From contig CALBPU010000117.1 of assembly GCA_937899395.1 (NCBI GenBank), positions 1 to 20,376 of the forward strand: a stretch of DNA of 20,376 bases, written 5' to 3'. Source of the stretch: an uncultured Fretibacterium sp. GTDB lineage: Bacteria; Synergistota; Synergistia; Synergistales; Aminobacteriaceae. Below are positions 1 to 7,899 of this stretch, in pieces (position 1 is the stretch's first letter; every line of letters starts with the position of its first letter). The notes under the pieces were generated by a model that ran no database searches, was not told the DNA's origin, and saw nothing but the letters and a program-made list of their open reading frames with translations. Position numbers and translations under genes: made by a program.

Positions 1-254
1 TCAGCGACAAAATTTTTAACGAGGTTTTGAATTTTTTCGGGCAGCTCTTTAAGTTCAGGAAATTCTAATGGCACATCAACTTTTGAAGGCTCTGCAAAAC
101 TTTCAGCTTCGTCAACTTTAACTTCAACAGGTTGCTTTATATTCTGTTCTTCAGGAGTGAAAATTTCAACCTCTGCTTCAACTTCAGCGACAAAATTTTT
201 AACGAGGTTTTGAATTTTTTCGGGCAGCTCTTTAAGTTTAGGAAATTCTAATGG
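1..254 (-). repeat. Near-identical direct repeat (71 bp copies, 183-bp period) inside the fliK-like gene
   Basis: Positions 1-71 and 184-254 are the same apart from one base (57 c versus 240 t, a Glu/Lys difference in the protein). The spacing is 183 bp, exactly 61 codons, so frame is kept. Weaker similarity continues beyond the cores: 'caacagg(t/c)tgctttat' occurs near 125-140 and 293-308, at an offset of 168 bp, implying a 15-bp difference between the two units. The left copy touches the window edge, so more copies may follow. Confidence 0.9.
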
Positions 255-680
255 CTCGTCAAGATTATTTTCAGGCTGTTCATTTTTCACATCAACAGGC
301 TGCTTTATGTCTTTAATTTCAGGAGCTTCAGTTTCATCATCATAGAAAACTATAACTTCCTCCTCTTCAGAAGATAATTCGTGCAAAATTTTTTCCGCTT
401 TCGTTTCAGTATCAGTATCAAAATTATTAATAATCGGCCATGAAAAAGATTTTTGGCTCTTAAAATTCATTACAGGAGGATTATTATTTTTTTCGGTCTG
501 AGTTAATAATATCTGTCCATCATCAGGATTTTCAATTTCTGATTTTAATTCGTTAATCAAATTATCAAAGATGAACGATTTCTCCTGAAAATTTTCTTTT
601 CCCGATTCTTGAACAAGATTAAATAAATTTGTACTTGTTTGTGAATGAGATTGAATAAACGTAAATATTTCCTGCGACAT
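1..680 (-). CDS. fliK: Probable flagellar hook-length control protein FliK, N-terminal part (runs off left edge)
   Basis: The reading frame opens with ATG at 680 and stays open to the window edge, giving about 226 residues without a stop. AGGAGGA at 690-696, overlapping the stop codon of the upstream gene, supports the start. The visible protein is hydrophilic and acidic, with no signal peptide or membrane segment, and rich in Glu, Asp, Asn and Lys. It holds two copies of a segment centred on LEFPxLKELPEKIQNLVKNF, 61 codons apart. FliK, the ruler and substrate-specificity switch of the flagellar export gate, has a poorly conserved N-terminal region and a conserved C-terminal domain, which here lies outside the window. 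The call rests on synteny: in Bacillus subtilis fliK follows ylxF in the same operon. It could be another flagellar protein at this site. Confidence 0.55.
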   Translation of the reverse strand, partial: MSQEIFTFIQSHSQTSTNLFNLVQESGKENFQEKSFIFDNLINELKSEIENPDDGQILLTQTEKNNNPPVMNFKSQKSFSWPIINNFDTDTETKAEKILHELSSEEEEVIVFYDDETEAPEIKDIKQPVDVKNEQPENNLDEPLEFPKLKELPEKIQNLVKNFVAEVEAEVEIFTPEEQNIKQPVEVKVDEAESFAEPSKVDVPLEFPELKELPEKIQNLVKNFVA

Positions 681-695
681 GATTATTAGTCCTCC

Positions 696-1391
696 TTAAT
701 TTTGTTGGGGACGTGTCATTAATTCCGTAATTCTTGCGGCTTTTGTAGGTTTCAATTTGCCCATTATGGAAGCTCTGGCATCGTTTGGAAGTTTTTTGAT
801 TAACTCAACCGCTAAAGGGTCTCGAAGTTGTTCAATGACGGCTGCGGCATTTCGAGCTGACATATCCTGATAAGTTCGGGCAACTTGGTTCATTAATTCC
901 TGTTCTTCATCAGTCGGGGCATCAGGATTATTTGCTGTAGCATTTTGTTCTGCTTCCTGAGCTCTTAATCTGCGCTGTTTTCTTGCAATATCACGAGACA
1001 TTTCGACTAACGCAAGCTCCCTGCTTTCGTATACTGCCATACGGTCAACATCTCTGCTTTCGAGAGAACGTTCAAGAGCATCAAGCCTTCTTTGCCATTG
1101 TTCAAGCTCAACAGCTCTGCGTTCGTTTGTAGTTAAGGCGTAAAATTCAGGAACTTGGAAGAACTCGGAAAGCTGTTGACCAAAATACGGGACTTTCGGA
1201 ATTAATGTCCAAAACAACGGTCTGCCGTCCCAAATTCCGCTCAAGTGCATTCCTGTTGCCGTTCCGAGAGCTAAAAGAATTAGCCAAAATAAAAATGTTA
1301 TTTTCCCAAGCTTTTTTTTCTTCTTTTTTTTACGTACAGGAGCAACTTGTTCCTGTGCTGGTTGTTCCGCAACGGGTCTTTCTTCTGCCAT
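696..1391 (-). CDS. motE: MotE/YlxF-like flagellar membrane protein
   Basis: 231 residues. A short Pro/Glu-rich N-terminus is followed by a run of seven lysines (about 21-27), one transmembrane helix (about 31-49), a charged helical stretch likely to form a coiled coil (about 90-150) and a C-terminal MgtE_N-like helical domain (about 165-225, including AVIEQLRDP and SIMGKLKP). This matches the MotE/YlxF family. MotE in rhizobia is a chaperone for the periplasmic motility protein MotC, while YlxF in Bacillus lies next to fliK in the flagellar operon. The short positively charged N-terminus suggests the C-terminal bulk is outside the cytoplasm, by the positive-inside rule. It starts 3 bases after the transglycosylase stop codon, and the stop codon overlaps the fliK ribosome-binding site. 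Family assignment is fairly firm; the exact role is inferred. Confidence 0.75.
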   Translation of the reverse strand: MAEERPVAEQPAQEQVAPVRKKKKKKKLGKITFLFWLILLALGTATGMHLSGIWDGRPLFWTLIPKVPYFGQQLSEFFQVPEFYALTTNERRAVELEQWQRRLDALERSLESRDVDRMAVYESRELALVEMSRDIARKQRRLRAQEAEQNATANNPDAPTDEEQELMNQVARTYQDMSARNAAAVIEQLRDPLAVELIKKLPNDARASIMGKLKPTKAARITELMTRPQQN

Positions 1392-1394
1392 AAC

Positions 1395-1964
1395 TTAACT
1401 TACCTGCCTTAACTTTCTGTATATTGCCATGATATTTCTTGCATAACGTTTTGAAACTTCAGGAATATTTCCCGAATCTACTCTTGCAGGCCCTGCGTTA
1501 TAAGCTGCAAGAGCTTTCTCAATGTCCCCGCGATATTTATCGGTCAAATCTGAAATGTATCTTACTCCGCCTTCAATATTTTGTACGGGGTCAAAAGGAT
1601 CTTCAACTCCCAACATAGCTGCCGTTCGTGGCATTAACTGCATAAGACCTTGAGCACCTTTGTTTGAAACCGCGTTAGTTTGCCAGCCTGATTCAACTTG
1701 AATCATTGCTCTTATTAATTCGTTGTCGATATTATATTTTTCAGCGCATTCATCAATTACGCTTTGAAGTTCAGAGTAACTTGTTTTGCCTGAAATATTA
1801 TTTAACGCTGATTTTCTTGGAATTTTATTTTTGTTGCTGACATCGTTCAACACATCTACAAAGTTACTTTTAGGCGGTTCAGTCTGTTGATACATGTTAA
1901 ACTGCCTGTTAATTTCGTCTATTCTGCTTAAAATTCTGCTGACGTTTGTTAAATTCGGTCCCAT
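1395..1964 (-). CDS. SLT-type lytic transglycosylase of the flagellar operon
   Basis: 189 residues. The C-terminal half is a goose-lysozyme-like SLT domain: catalytic Glu91 in the ES motif (IQVESGW, 88-94), GLMQLMP at 106-112, NIEGGVRYI around 129-137 and AYNAGP at 154-159. The enzyme would cleave the peptidoglycan glycan strand to a 1,6-anhydro end. About 70 hydrophilic residues precede the domain, and there is no signal peptide or membrane helix. Its place between fliJ and motE suggests it opens the wall for the flagellar rod, like FlgJ or SltF elsewhere. Export through the flagellar type III apparatus is inferred from context. The ribosome site GAGGAG lies 11 bases before the ATG, in the end of fliJ. 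Confidence 0.85.
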   Translation of the reverse strand: MGPNLTNVSRILSRIDEINRQFNMYQQTEPPKSNFVDVLNDVSNKNKIPRKSALNNISGKTSYSELQSVIDECAEKYNIDNELIRAMIQVESGWQTNAVSNKGAQGLMQLMPRTAAMLGVEDPFDPVQNIEGGVRYISDLTDKYRGDIEKALAAYNAGPARVDSGNIPEVSKRYARNIMAIYRKLRQVS

Positions 1965-1967
1965 ATT

Positions 1968-2417
1968 TTAATATGCTCCTCTCCTTGAAAACTGCATCGT
2001 AGCAACATCATCAAGTTCATTTTGTTCTATTCCCAATTCCTCTTGAAAATTTATTTCTTTTAAGTGATCTATATATGTTTCCATTATTCTAACGTCTTTA
2101 TGCCTTTCGACCAATCGGGCTTCAGTATTTGTTATTCTGTTTCGGACTTCGGTTAAATTATTTTTGCCTTTAACAATATCCGTATCTATTGCGTCAATGA
2201 ACTGCCTTTGAAACCATAACTCAGTTGATGAAATCATTTTTTCACCTGTCTTGCTGAAATCTTTAATAGCTTGATTTTTTTCAGTTTCAAGTTCGGTTAA
2301 ATGATTAATAACTGCTTGTTCTTCGCTACGTTCCGCCGCTAAAATTGCCTGTTCATTTCGTCGGCTGTCCTCACGAATTTTTAATATACGGTTAAATCTT
2401 GATATTCGTTCATTCAT
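1968..2417 (-). CDS. fliJ: Flagellar export protein FliJ
   Basis: 149 residues, almost wholly charged and helical, as in FliJ, which forms an antiparallel coiled coil that sits in the FliI hexamer ring and links it to the export gate protein FlhA. The N-terminus (FNRILKIREDSRRNEQ) is typical of FliJ, and the length matches the usual 140-150 residues. It directly follows fliI (3 bases between stop and start) and is followed 3 bases later by the transglycosylase gene. FliJ sequences diverge strongly, so position next to fliI carries much of the call. Confidence 0.85.
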   Translation of the reverse strand: MNERISRFNRILKIREDSRRNEQAILAAERSEEQAVINHLTELETEKNQAIKDFSKTGEKMISSTELWFQRQFIDAIDTDIVKGKNNLTEVRNRITNTEARLVERHKDVRIMETYIDHLKEINFQEELGIEQNELDDVATMQFSRRGAY

Positions 2418-2420
2418 TTT

Positions 2421-3761
2421 TTATTGTGCTGACGGATAAGGAGCAAGCTCTAAAAGCCTTTTGTCAGTCTCTTCAAAACTTGTAGGATCTTCAACTCTTT
2501 GAGACAAAAAGCTTCTTACGTTTTCCATATTTGCCAATGCCCAATCCACTCGCATATTTGAGCCTGATTTATAAGCACCGATGTTAATCAGGTCTTCAGA
2601 TTCCGCATAAGTCGCTAATAAATCCCTGACTCTTCCTGCTGCATTAAGATGTTCACGTGAAACTAACGCAGGCATTACACGACTTACACTGTCAAGGACG
2701 CTTACGGCCGGATAAAAATTTCTCGCTGCAATCTTACGCGATAAAACTATATGTCCGTCCAAAATTCCTCGAACTGTATCAGCAACGGGTTCGTTCATGT
2801 CATCTCCGTCAACAAGTACCGTATAAATTCCAGTAATGCTTCCTTTTTCACCTGCTCCGGCTCTCTCCAACAATCTCGGAAGCATTTCAAATACTGAAGG
2901 AGTATAGCCTCGTGTCGCAGGAGGTTCACCGATTGCAAGGCCGATTTCACGTTGAGCACGAGCTACACGCGTTACAGTGTCCATCATCAACAATACATCT
3001 TTGCCTTGATCTCTGAAATATTCTGCGATTGCTGTTGCTGTCATGGCAGATTTAAGACGAATTAAAGCAGGCTGATCCGATGTCGCTATAACTAAAACAG
3101 AACGCTTCAAACCTTCAGGGCCTAAATCTCGTTCGATAAATTCCCGAACCTCTCGTCCACGTTCACCTACTAACGAAATTACATTGACATCGGCTGTCGT
3201 GTATCGTGCCATCATTCCTAACAGCGTGCTTTTTCCAACTCCTGAACCTGCAAAAATTCCGATTCGCTGTCCTTTTCCAAGTGTAAGCATTCCGTCAACA
3301 ACTCGAACTCCAACCGATAACGGGGTGTCAACCATTTTACGGCGTAAAGGGTGAGGAGGTGTTGCGTATAATGGGTAAAAATCGCTCGCTGCTATCGGGC
3401 CTTTATCGTCAATAGGATTTCCTAAACCGTCAAGCACTCTGCCTAATAACGCTTCACCTACAGGAACCTCAAGAGGACGATTAGTTGAAACAACATCACA
3501 GCCGGGGCCTACTTCTTGCAATGCTCCCAACGGCATTAACAATACTCTGTCATCTCTGAAACCTACAACTTCAGCGTCGAGTTCGTGTGAACCGTCCCTG
3601 AAACATATATGGCACAAATCACCAACCCTTACATCAGGGCCTTGAGACTCCGCTACTAATCCTACAACCTGAACAATTCGACCGTTAATTTTGATTAAAG
3701 GTTTTTGCAGGAGGTCAACTGAAAATAACTGAAATAAATCTATATCTTCTAAATCATTCAT
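2421..3761 (-). CDS. fliI: Flagellar type III export ATPase FliI
   Basis: 446 residues, full length for FliI. It has an N-terminal beta-barrel region (about 20-100), a RecA-like core with Walker A GSGVGKST at 172-179, the catalytic VGERGREVREF segment (198-208, Glu200 the likely catalytic base), Walker B LLMMD at 257-261, and the EPPATRGYTPSVF stretch (279-291) typical of flagellar and virulence type III ATPases. A C-terminal helical region follows. It hydrolyses ATP in a hexamer at the base of the export gate, with FliH as regulator and FliJ as central stalk. The gene sits between fliH (5 bases) and fliJ (3 bases). No strong ribosome-binding site is visible, consistent with translational coupling to fliH. 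Confidence 0.97.
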   Translation of the reverse strand: MNDLEDIDLFQLFSVDLLQKPLIKINGRIVQVVGLVAESQGPDVRVGDLCHICFRDGSHELDAEVVGFRDDRVLLMPLGALQEVGPGCDVVSTNRPLEVPVGEALLGRVLDGLGNPIDDKGPIAASDFYPLYATPPHPLRRKMVDTPLSVGVRVVDGMLTLGKGQRIGIFAGSGVGKSTLLGMMARYTTADVNVISLVGERGREVREFIERDLGPEGLKRSVLVIATSDQPALIRLKSAMTATAIAEYFRDQGKDVLLMMDTVTRVARAQREIGLAIGEPPATRGYTPSVFEMLPRLLERAGAGEKGSITGIYTVLVDGDDMNEPVADTVRGILDGHIVLSRKIAARNFYPAVSVLDSVSRVMPALVSREHLNAAGRVRDLLATYAESEDLINIGAYKSGSNMRVDWALANMENVRSFLSQRVEDPTSFEETDKRLLELAPYPSAQ

Positions 3762-3766
3762 AATTT

Positions 3767-4702
3767 TTACTTTTGAGATTGCTGAAAGACTTCATCAATA
3801 ACCGATTCAATTTGAGACATTTGAGTTTTCCAACGAGCATCATAAATTCCTAAGCCAGTTTCAACAATGCAGCTTCCTGTTTCAACATTAGGATCTGATT
3901 TTAATTCAACCTTCTTTGCTCCCCTTAAAACCTCCTGAAATTTTTTGTCAAAATTACCTTCAAGATGTTTCATATCTTCAGGAGAGACATAAATTAAAAT
4001 CTGATTTTTATCGCTTAAACGTGTCAATAATTCTGAAAGCACAGTGTCGATTGTGTCAGGATTTAATTCAACCTCACGATGAAGCATTCGTTTTAACATT
4101 TCAGACCACACACGAATTAATCTGGGCTGATTTAATTTCACAAGCTCGTTAAAATTCTCGTCAAGTTTTTTTCCAACTCCTTCAATAACTCCGGCTAATG
4201 CTGAAAATTTTTTCAGATATTCATTTTCAACATCTTCATGAGCCTTTTGAAGTCCTTCTTCATAACCTCTGACTTGTCCTTCCGAAATTGCTTTATCACG
4301 TGCTTTATCGGCAATTTTTTTCGCATTGGCCTGAGCTTCACTCTCAAGAGTTTTTCTGCGTCTCTCATATTCTGATCTTATGCCGTTAATTTCGCTTTCA
4401 AGTTTATTTTTTGCTTCGGTTAATTCCATGTTCTTAACTTCAGCGTTGCTTAAACTGTTCGTCAAGGCTTTAATTTGGGCTGTAAGTTCTTCAATTTCCT
4501 TTGAGTTAGCAATATTAACCTGTACTTTTTGTGCAGGCTGCTTAGGCAAAACTTTTTCAGGCTTATTCCGGTTTTGTTCAGGTTTTTGTTCGGGTTTTAT
4601 TCCGGATTGTTTGATTTCGTTCTCAAGTATTCCGATTTTTACGGCTTGAGGAAGCAATCTAACCGTCCGTAATACCCTCTGATGAGCAAGACCGTTAGAC
4701 AA
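3767..4702 (-). CDS. fliH: Flagellar assembly protein FliH (ATPase regulator)
   Basis: 311 residues from a TTG start, overlapping the end of fliG by 8 bases. The N-terminal third holds a Lys/Pro/Glu/Gln-rich linker (about 33-60, with repeated KPEQ), then a long heptad-like coiled coil (about 70-190, with AKKIADKARDKAISEGQVRGYEEG), and a C-terminal FliH/YscL-type domain (about 190-311) with LKRMLHREVELNPDTI and ending ARWKTQMSQIESVIDEVF. FliH dimers hold back FliI and tether the ATPase to the C ring. The protein is longer than enterobacterial FliH (about 235), mainly because of the N-terminal linker. The identity is well supported by domain order and by its place between fliG and fliI. Confidence 0.9.
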   Translation of the reverse strand: MSNGLAHQRVLRTVRLLPQAVKIGILENEIKQSGIKPEQKPEQNRNKPEKVLPKQPAQKVQVNIANSKEIEELTAQIKALTNSLSNAEVKNMELTEAKNKLESEINGIRSEYERRRKTLESEAQANAKKIADKARDKAISEGQVRGYEEGLQKAHEDVENEYLKKFSALAGVIEGVGKKLDENFNELVKLNQPRLIRVWSEMLKRMLHREVELNPDTIDTVLSELLTRLSDKNQILIYVSPEDMKHLEGNFDKKFQEVLRGAKKVELKSDPNVETGSCIVETGLGIYDARWKTQMSQIESVIDEVFQQSQK

Positions 4703-5726
4703 TCATATCGTCCCCTCCGCCAGATGCTATGACTATTTCGCCTTGTTCCTCCAAACTCCTGATTACGTTTACAACCTTCTGTTGAGCTTCTTCGACATCT
4801 TTCACTCGTACAGGTCCCATGAAATCCATATCTTCCTGTAACATTTCCGCTGCTCGTTTTGACATATTCTTGAGGTATTTCGTTTTGAGATCTTCCGTAG
4901 CTCCCTTCAAAGCAAGGCTCAATTCCTTCATATCAACTTCACGAAGAACTCTTTGTAACGACCTGTCATCAAGCCTCATAGAATCTTCAAATACGAATAA
5001 CCGTTTCTTAATTTCTTCGGCTAATTCAGGATCATTTTCTTCAAGATATTCCATTATATTGCGTTCGGTTGCTCTGTCGGTGCTGTTCACTATCGCAACT
5101 ACAGCGTCAATTCCTCCGGCAACGGTGAAGTCCTGACCCATTACGCTGCTTAATTTACGTTCCAAAACTCTCTCAACCTCCCTCAAAACTTCGGGCGTAA
5201 TTCTGTCCATATTTGCAATTCGTTTAGTAACATCGGCCTGCAAAATCGGATTTAATCCGCTCAATATCATTGCTGCCTGAGGCGGTTCAAGATACGAGAG
5301 AATTAACGCTATAGTCTGAGGGTGTTCGTTCTGAATAAAGCCAAGTATCTGGCCTGCGTCTGTATGTCTCATGAAATCGAACGGTTTGACTTGCAAGCTC
5401 GCTGTAATTCTTGCGAGTAATGATTGAGCCCTTTCGGGGCCGAGTGCCTTTTCCAATACATCACGGGCATATTCAACTCCTCCTCTTGCCATAAACTCAC
5501 GTGCCATTAAAACTTCCTGAGCTTCTTTCAGGACAGTGAGTTTTACATCAGGTGTTACCTTTCTTAAATTTGCAATCTCAAGAGTTATTAACTCTATCGT
5601 TGAATCGTCAAGTTTTTTATACACTTCAGGAGCTATATCAGAACCTAAAGCTACCATCAAGACCGCTGTTTTTTCACGGCCTGTTAATCCTTTATCTGCA
5701 TTAGCTTTATCATTTTTAGGCGGCAT
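4695..5726 (-). CDS. fliG: Flagellar motor switch protein FliG
   Basis: 343 residues, the usual length. It carries the N-terminal domain that binds FliF (about 13-110), the middle domain with the EHPQ motif at 134-137 for FliM binding, and the C-terminal domain starting with LFVFEDSMRLDDRSLQRVL (243-261), matching the MFxF hinge and the charged torque helix that contacts the stator (Asp253, Asp254, Arg255, Arg259, Arg262, Asp265). An extra Gly/Asp-rich tail ends the protein. FliG forms the rotor ring that converts ion flow into rotation and direction switching. GGAGAG lies before the ATG, and fliF ends 21 bases upstream. Confidence 0.97.
   Translation of the reverse strand: MPPKNDKANADKGLTGREKTAVLMVALGSDIAPEVYKKLDDSTIELITLEIANLRKVTPDVKLTVLKEAQEVLMAREFMARGGVEYARDVLEKALGPERAQSLLARITASLQVKPFDFMRHTDAGQILGFIQNEHPQTIALILSYLEPPQAAMILSGLNPILQADVTKRIANMDRITPEVLREVERVLERKLSSVMGQDFTVAGGIDAVVAIVNSTDRATERNIMEYLEENDPELAEEIKKRLFVFEDSMRLDDRSLQRVLREVDMKELSLALKGATEDLKTKYLKNMSKRAAEMLQEDMDFMGPVRVKDVEEAQQKVVNVIRSLEEQGEIVIASGGGDDMIV
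4712..4718 (-). promoter_or_regulatory. Ribosome-binding site that fixes the TTG start of fliH
   Basis: GGAGGGG on the minus strand, inside the 3' end of fliG, lies 9 bases before the TTG at 4702. No in-frame ATG with a better site lies nearby, so the TTG start with an 8-base overlap of fliG is preferred. Confidence 0.6.
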
Positions 5727-5747
5727 TTTTATTTCTCTCCTTAATTT

Positions 5748-7325
5748 TTAACCGTCTGAAGATAACCATTCGTTTACAAGTGTAGCTATCTCGTCGGGGT
5801 GGCTCTTTGCATAAGCCTTCAACTGCTCTTCCAACACTGCCATTTCACCTTGGAACGCTAATAAATCAGGCGAAGTCAACATCTCTTGGATAGTCGGAAC
5901 TTTCTTACCTTCTGCTTCAATTTCCTGTACAGCAAGTTTCGCACGCTTCATTCTTACCCAGATGTAGAAAGCTATCGCCAAAATTAAAAGAACTATGAAG
6001 GCAAATATAGAACCGTAAATAATTTTCCATAATCTTTCCTGTTTCAACTGATCTGCCATAGAATCTGCAAACGCCGTTGAAAATCTCATAGCATGAACAA
6101 CTAAAGTATCGCCCCTGTTTTTATCAAGGCCAATCGCTGATGAAATTACATCTTGTAATGTTTCGATTCTTTCCTCGCTGATTTCGTTGTATTTATCATC
6201 AATTAAGACTGAAGCTGATAACCTTCTTATGCTTCCGGGAGTTACAACCTGATCTCCTTTTCGAGTTGTAATTTCGTAATTCGTAGTTGAATTTGATCTG
6301 TTATACTCGCTATCAACAGTCGTTGAATTTATTGCGTAACCCGGAATATTTGTTGTTGTTCCGGGGTTGCCGTTTACGGGATTTCCTTGTCCTGTATAAC
6401 TTTCCTCTTGACGTTCATTGCTTCGTGGAACTCCTGTACCTGTTTCAGGATTAGGTGAATATTCGACATAAGAATGAGTTCGTTTATCAAAATCCAAATC
6501 AACCCTAACTCTTACAACCGCTGTTCCGGGACCGAAAACTTGTTCGAGCATAATTCTAACTTTGTTTTCAAGCTCTCTTTCATGCTGACGTTCAAGTTCT
6601 CTTTGAACAGATGTTACAGCGTTTGTGCCGTCAGGGTTATACATGATCATGTTGTCCGAAATCATGTCCGACAAAATTCTTCCGTTAGTATCAACAACTG
6701 TTACTGCGTCAGGCTCTAAACCGTCAACACTATGAGCTACTAAATGTATGATTGATTTAACCTGAGTAGGCCCTAACGTTGCTCCCTGTCTTAAACGCAA
6801 CAATACCGAAGCTGTTGAAGGTTTCTGCTGCTCTAAAAATAATCTTTGTTCGGGAATTACAACACTGACACGGGCATTTTCAATTTGAGTCATCTGCGAA
6901 ATTGTTCGTGCAAGTTCTCCTTCGATAGCTCTGGTGTAAGCAATTCGCTGTTGAAATTCCGACATTCCCATTTTTGAATCATCGAAAATTTCAAAGCCCG
7001 TCGTTCCTCCTTTAGGTAAACCCATTTGAGCCAAAGTTAAACGAGTCTCATAAATCGCTCCGCCCGGCATTAAAATCGCATTCGATGAAGGGTCTAAACG
7101 GTAAGGCATATTATTCTCTTTGAGATAGTCAACTATTGCCGCCTGATCTTCAACTTCAAGACCTGCATATAAAGGTTCGTAACTCGTTTTGCCTGTCATA
7201 AATATCAGTGCAATTAGACCTCCGAATACAGTTAATACGGCAAGAATAATTGACGCTCTCTGCCAAAGTTTAAGCGCAGCCCAGAAGTTTAGGAATGAGG
7301 CTGCCCAGCGTCTGAAACTGTCCAT
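5748..7325 (-). CDS. fliF: Flagellar MS-ring protein FliF
   Basis: 525 residues. A first transmembrane helix (about 24-44) is followed by the periplasmic YscJ/FliF ring-building motifs (YEPLYAGLEVEDQAAIVDYL, MGLPKGGTTGFEIFDDSKMG, RTISQMTQIENARV), a variable Asn/Thr/Gly-rich loop (about 290-350), a second transmembrane helix (about 434-457) and a cytoplasmic tail whose end (EQLKAYAKSHPDEIATLVNEWL) is the part that binds FliG in known systems. FliF assembles the MS ring in the inner membrane and is the first step of basal-body assembly. It starts 13 bases after the fliE stop with only a weak AAAGG ribosome-binding site. Confidence 0.97.
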   Translation of the reverse strand: MDSFRRWAASFLNFWAALKLWQRASIILAVLTVFGGLIALIFMTGKTSYEPLYAGLEVEDQAAIVDYLKENNMPYRLDPSSNAILMPGGAIYETRLTLAQMGLPKGGTTGFEIFDDSKMGMSEFQQRIAYTRAIEGELARTISQMTQIENARVSVVIPEQRLFLEQQKPSTASVLLRLRQGATLGPTQVKSIIHLVAHSVDGLEPDAVTVVDTNGRILSDMISDNMIMYNPDGTNAVTSVQRELERQHERELENKVRIMLEQVFGPGTAVVRVRVDLDFDKRTHSYVEYSPNPETGTGVPRSNERQEESYTGQGNPVNGNPGTTTNIPGYAINSTTVDSEYNRSNSTTNYEITTRKGDQVVTPGSIRRLSASVLIDDKYNEISEERIETLQDVISSAIGLDKNRGDTLVVHAMRFSTAFADSMADQLKQERLWKIIYGSIFAFIVLLILAIAFYIWVRMKRAKLAVQEIEAEGKKVPTIQEMLTSPDLLAFQGEMAVLEEQLKAYAKSHPDEIATLVNEWLSSDG

Positions 7326-7338
7326 GATTTATCAGCCT

Positions 7339-7686
7339 TTAGCCTGTAATTCGAGATAAAGCTTGATAAGCATCAAGGAATTTATTTCGTATTTCCATTA
7401 CTAATCTCAAAGCTGTATCGGCTCGTGAGGAAGCTAAAACAACTTCAGAAATATCATCAACATCTCCGAGAGCCATATCCCGAATTTTTTTCTCAGCTTC
7501 AAGCTGAAGTGAGTTAGTATTTTTAATGGACTCGGTTAGCAAGTCCTCGAATGACGTTTTAGGCAGCTCATCTTCATTTTGTTTTATTTTCAAAGGTGAA
7601 GCATGAGTGTTATATACACTTTTGTTTAATTTGTATGTTCCGTTTTCTCCATATACTTGCGAAAAATCTATTAGCAGACGTTCCAT
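7339..7686 (-). CDS. fliE: Flagellar hook-basal body protein FliE
   Basis: 115 residues. The C-terminal part is typical FliE: TSFEDLLTESIKNTNSLQLEAE, then DMALGDVDDISEVVLASSRADTALRLVMEIRNKFLDAYQAL, with the conserved D-E-V-AxxxAxxAL-RNK-AY pattern. FliE joins the MS ring to the proximal rod and is exported early. It is the first gene of this minus-strand operon, whereas in many bacteria flgB and flgC come directly before it. GGGAGG at 7700-7705 is a ribosome site about 13 bases before the ATG. Confidence 0.95.
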   Translation of the reverse strand: MERLLIDFSQVYGENGTYKLNKSVYNTHASPLKIKQNEDELPKTSFEDLLTESIKNTNSLQLEAEKKIRDMALGDVDDISEVVLASSRADTALRLVMEIRNKFLDAYQALSRITG

Positions 7687-7859
7687 TTTTTTGCAAGGGC
7701 CTCCCGGTCAGATAATTTATTTTTTCAAACGCTACGTCGTTAATTATTGTCCTAATTTTTTTTCACGATAATAATACACCCTCTAAGCTATATTCAGAGT
7801 GCTTAAAAATTTTTTCACACCTTTAACTGAAATTCAAGCATGGGCGCAAAACGTTTTTT

Positions 7860-7865
7860 ATTATA
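7860..7865 (-). promoter_or_regulatory. Candidate -10 box for the fliE operon
   Basis: Minus-strand TATAAT is a perfect sigma-70-type -10 hexamer, which would give a leader of roughly 165 bases before fliE. No convincing -35 hexamer is present at 16-18 bases, so an activator or a different promoter is possible. Confidence 0.3.
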
Positions 7866-7899
7866 CAATATTCAAATGAAAAATAACTTGATATAAAAT
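7864..7899 (+). promoter_or_regulatory. Candidate promoter elements for the envelope operon
   Basis: Two options are seen. TACAAT at 7864-7869 is a -10-like hexamer without a good -35, and overlaps the opposite-strand TATAAT. TTCAAA (7871-7876), 17 bases, then TAAAAT (7894-7899) is a better spaced sigma-70-like pair, but its start point would fall inside the ribosome-binding site AAAGGAG at 7902-7908, which argues against it. Confidence 0.25.

Noticed and set aside
1..254. Direct repeats considered as a CRISPR array
   Set aside because: Only two long copies (71 bp) are seen, inside an open frame with a period that is a multiple of three; they are protein-coding repeats.
1314..1332. T-rich run at the lysine stretch of the MotE-like gene as a frameshift or decay signal
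   Set aside because: The frame is intact on both sides and membrane and C-terminal domains are in the same frame; it encodes a lysine run next to the membrane helix.
4380..4649. Plus-strand open frame of 89 codons with hydrophobic product opposite fliH
   Set aside because: Hydrophobic composition arises from reading the complement of the Lys/Glu-rich coiled-coil codons; a shadow frame.
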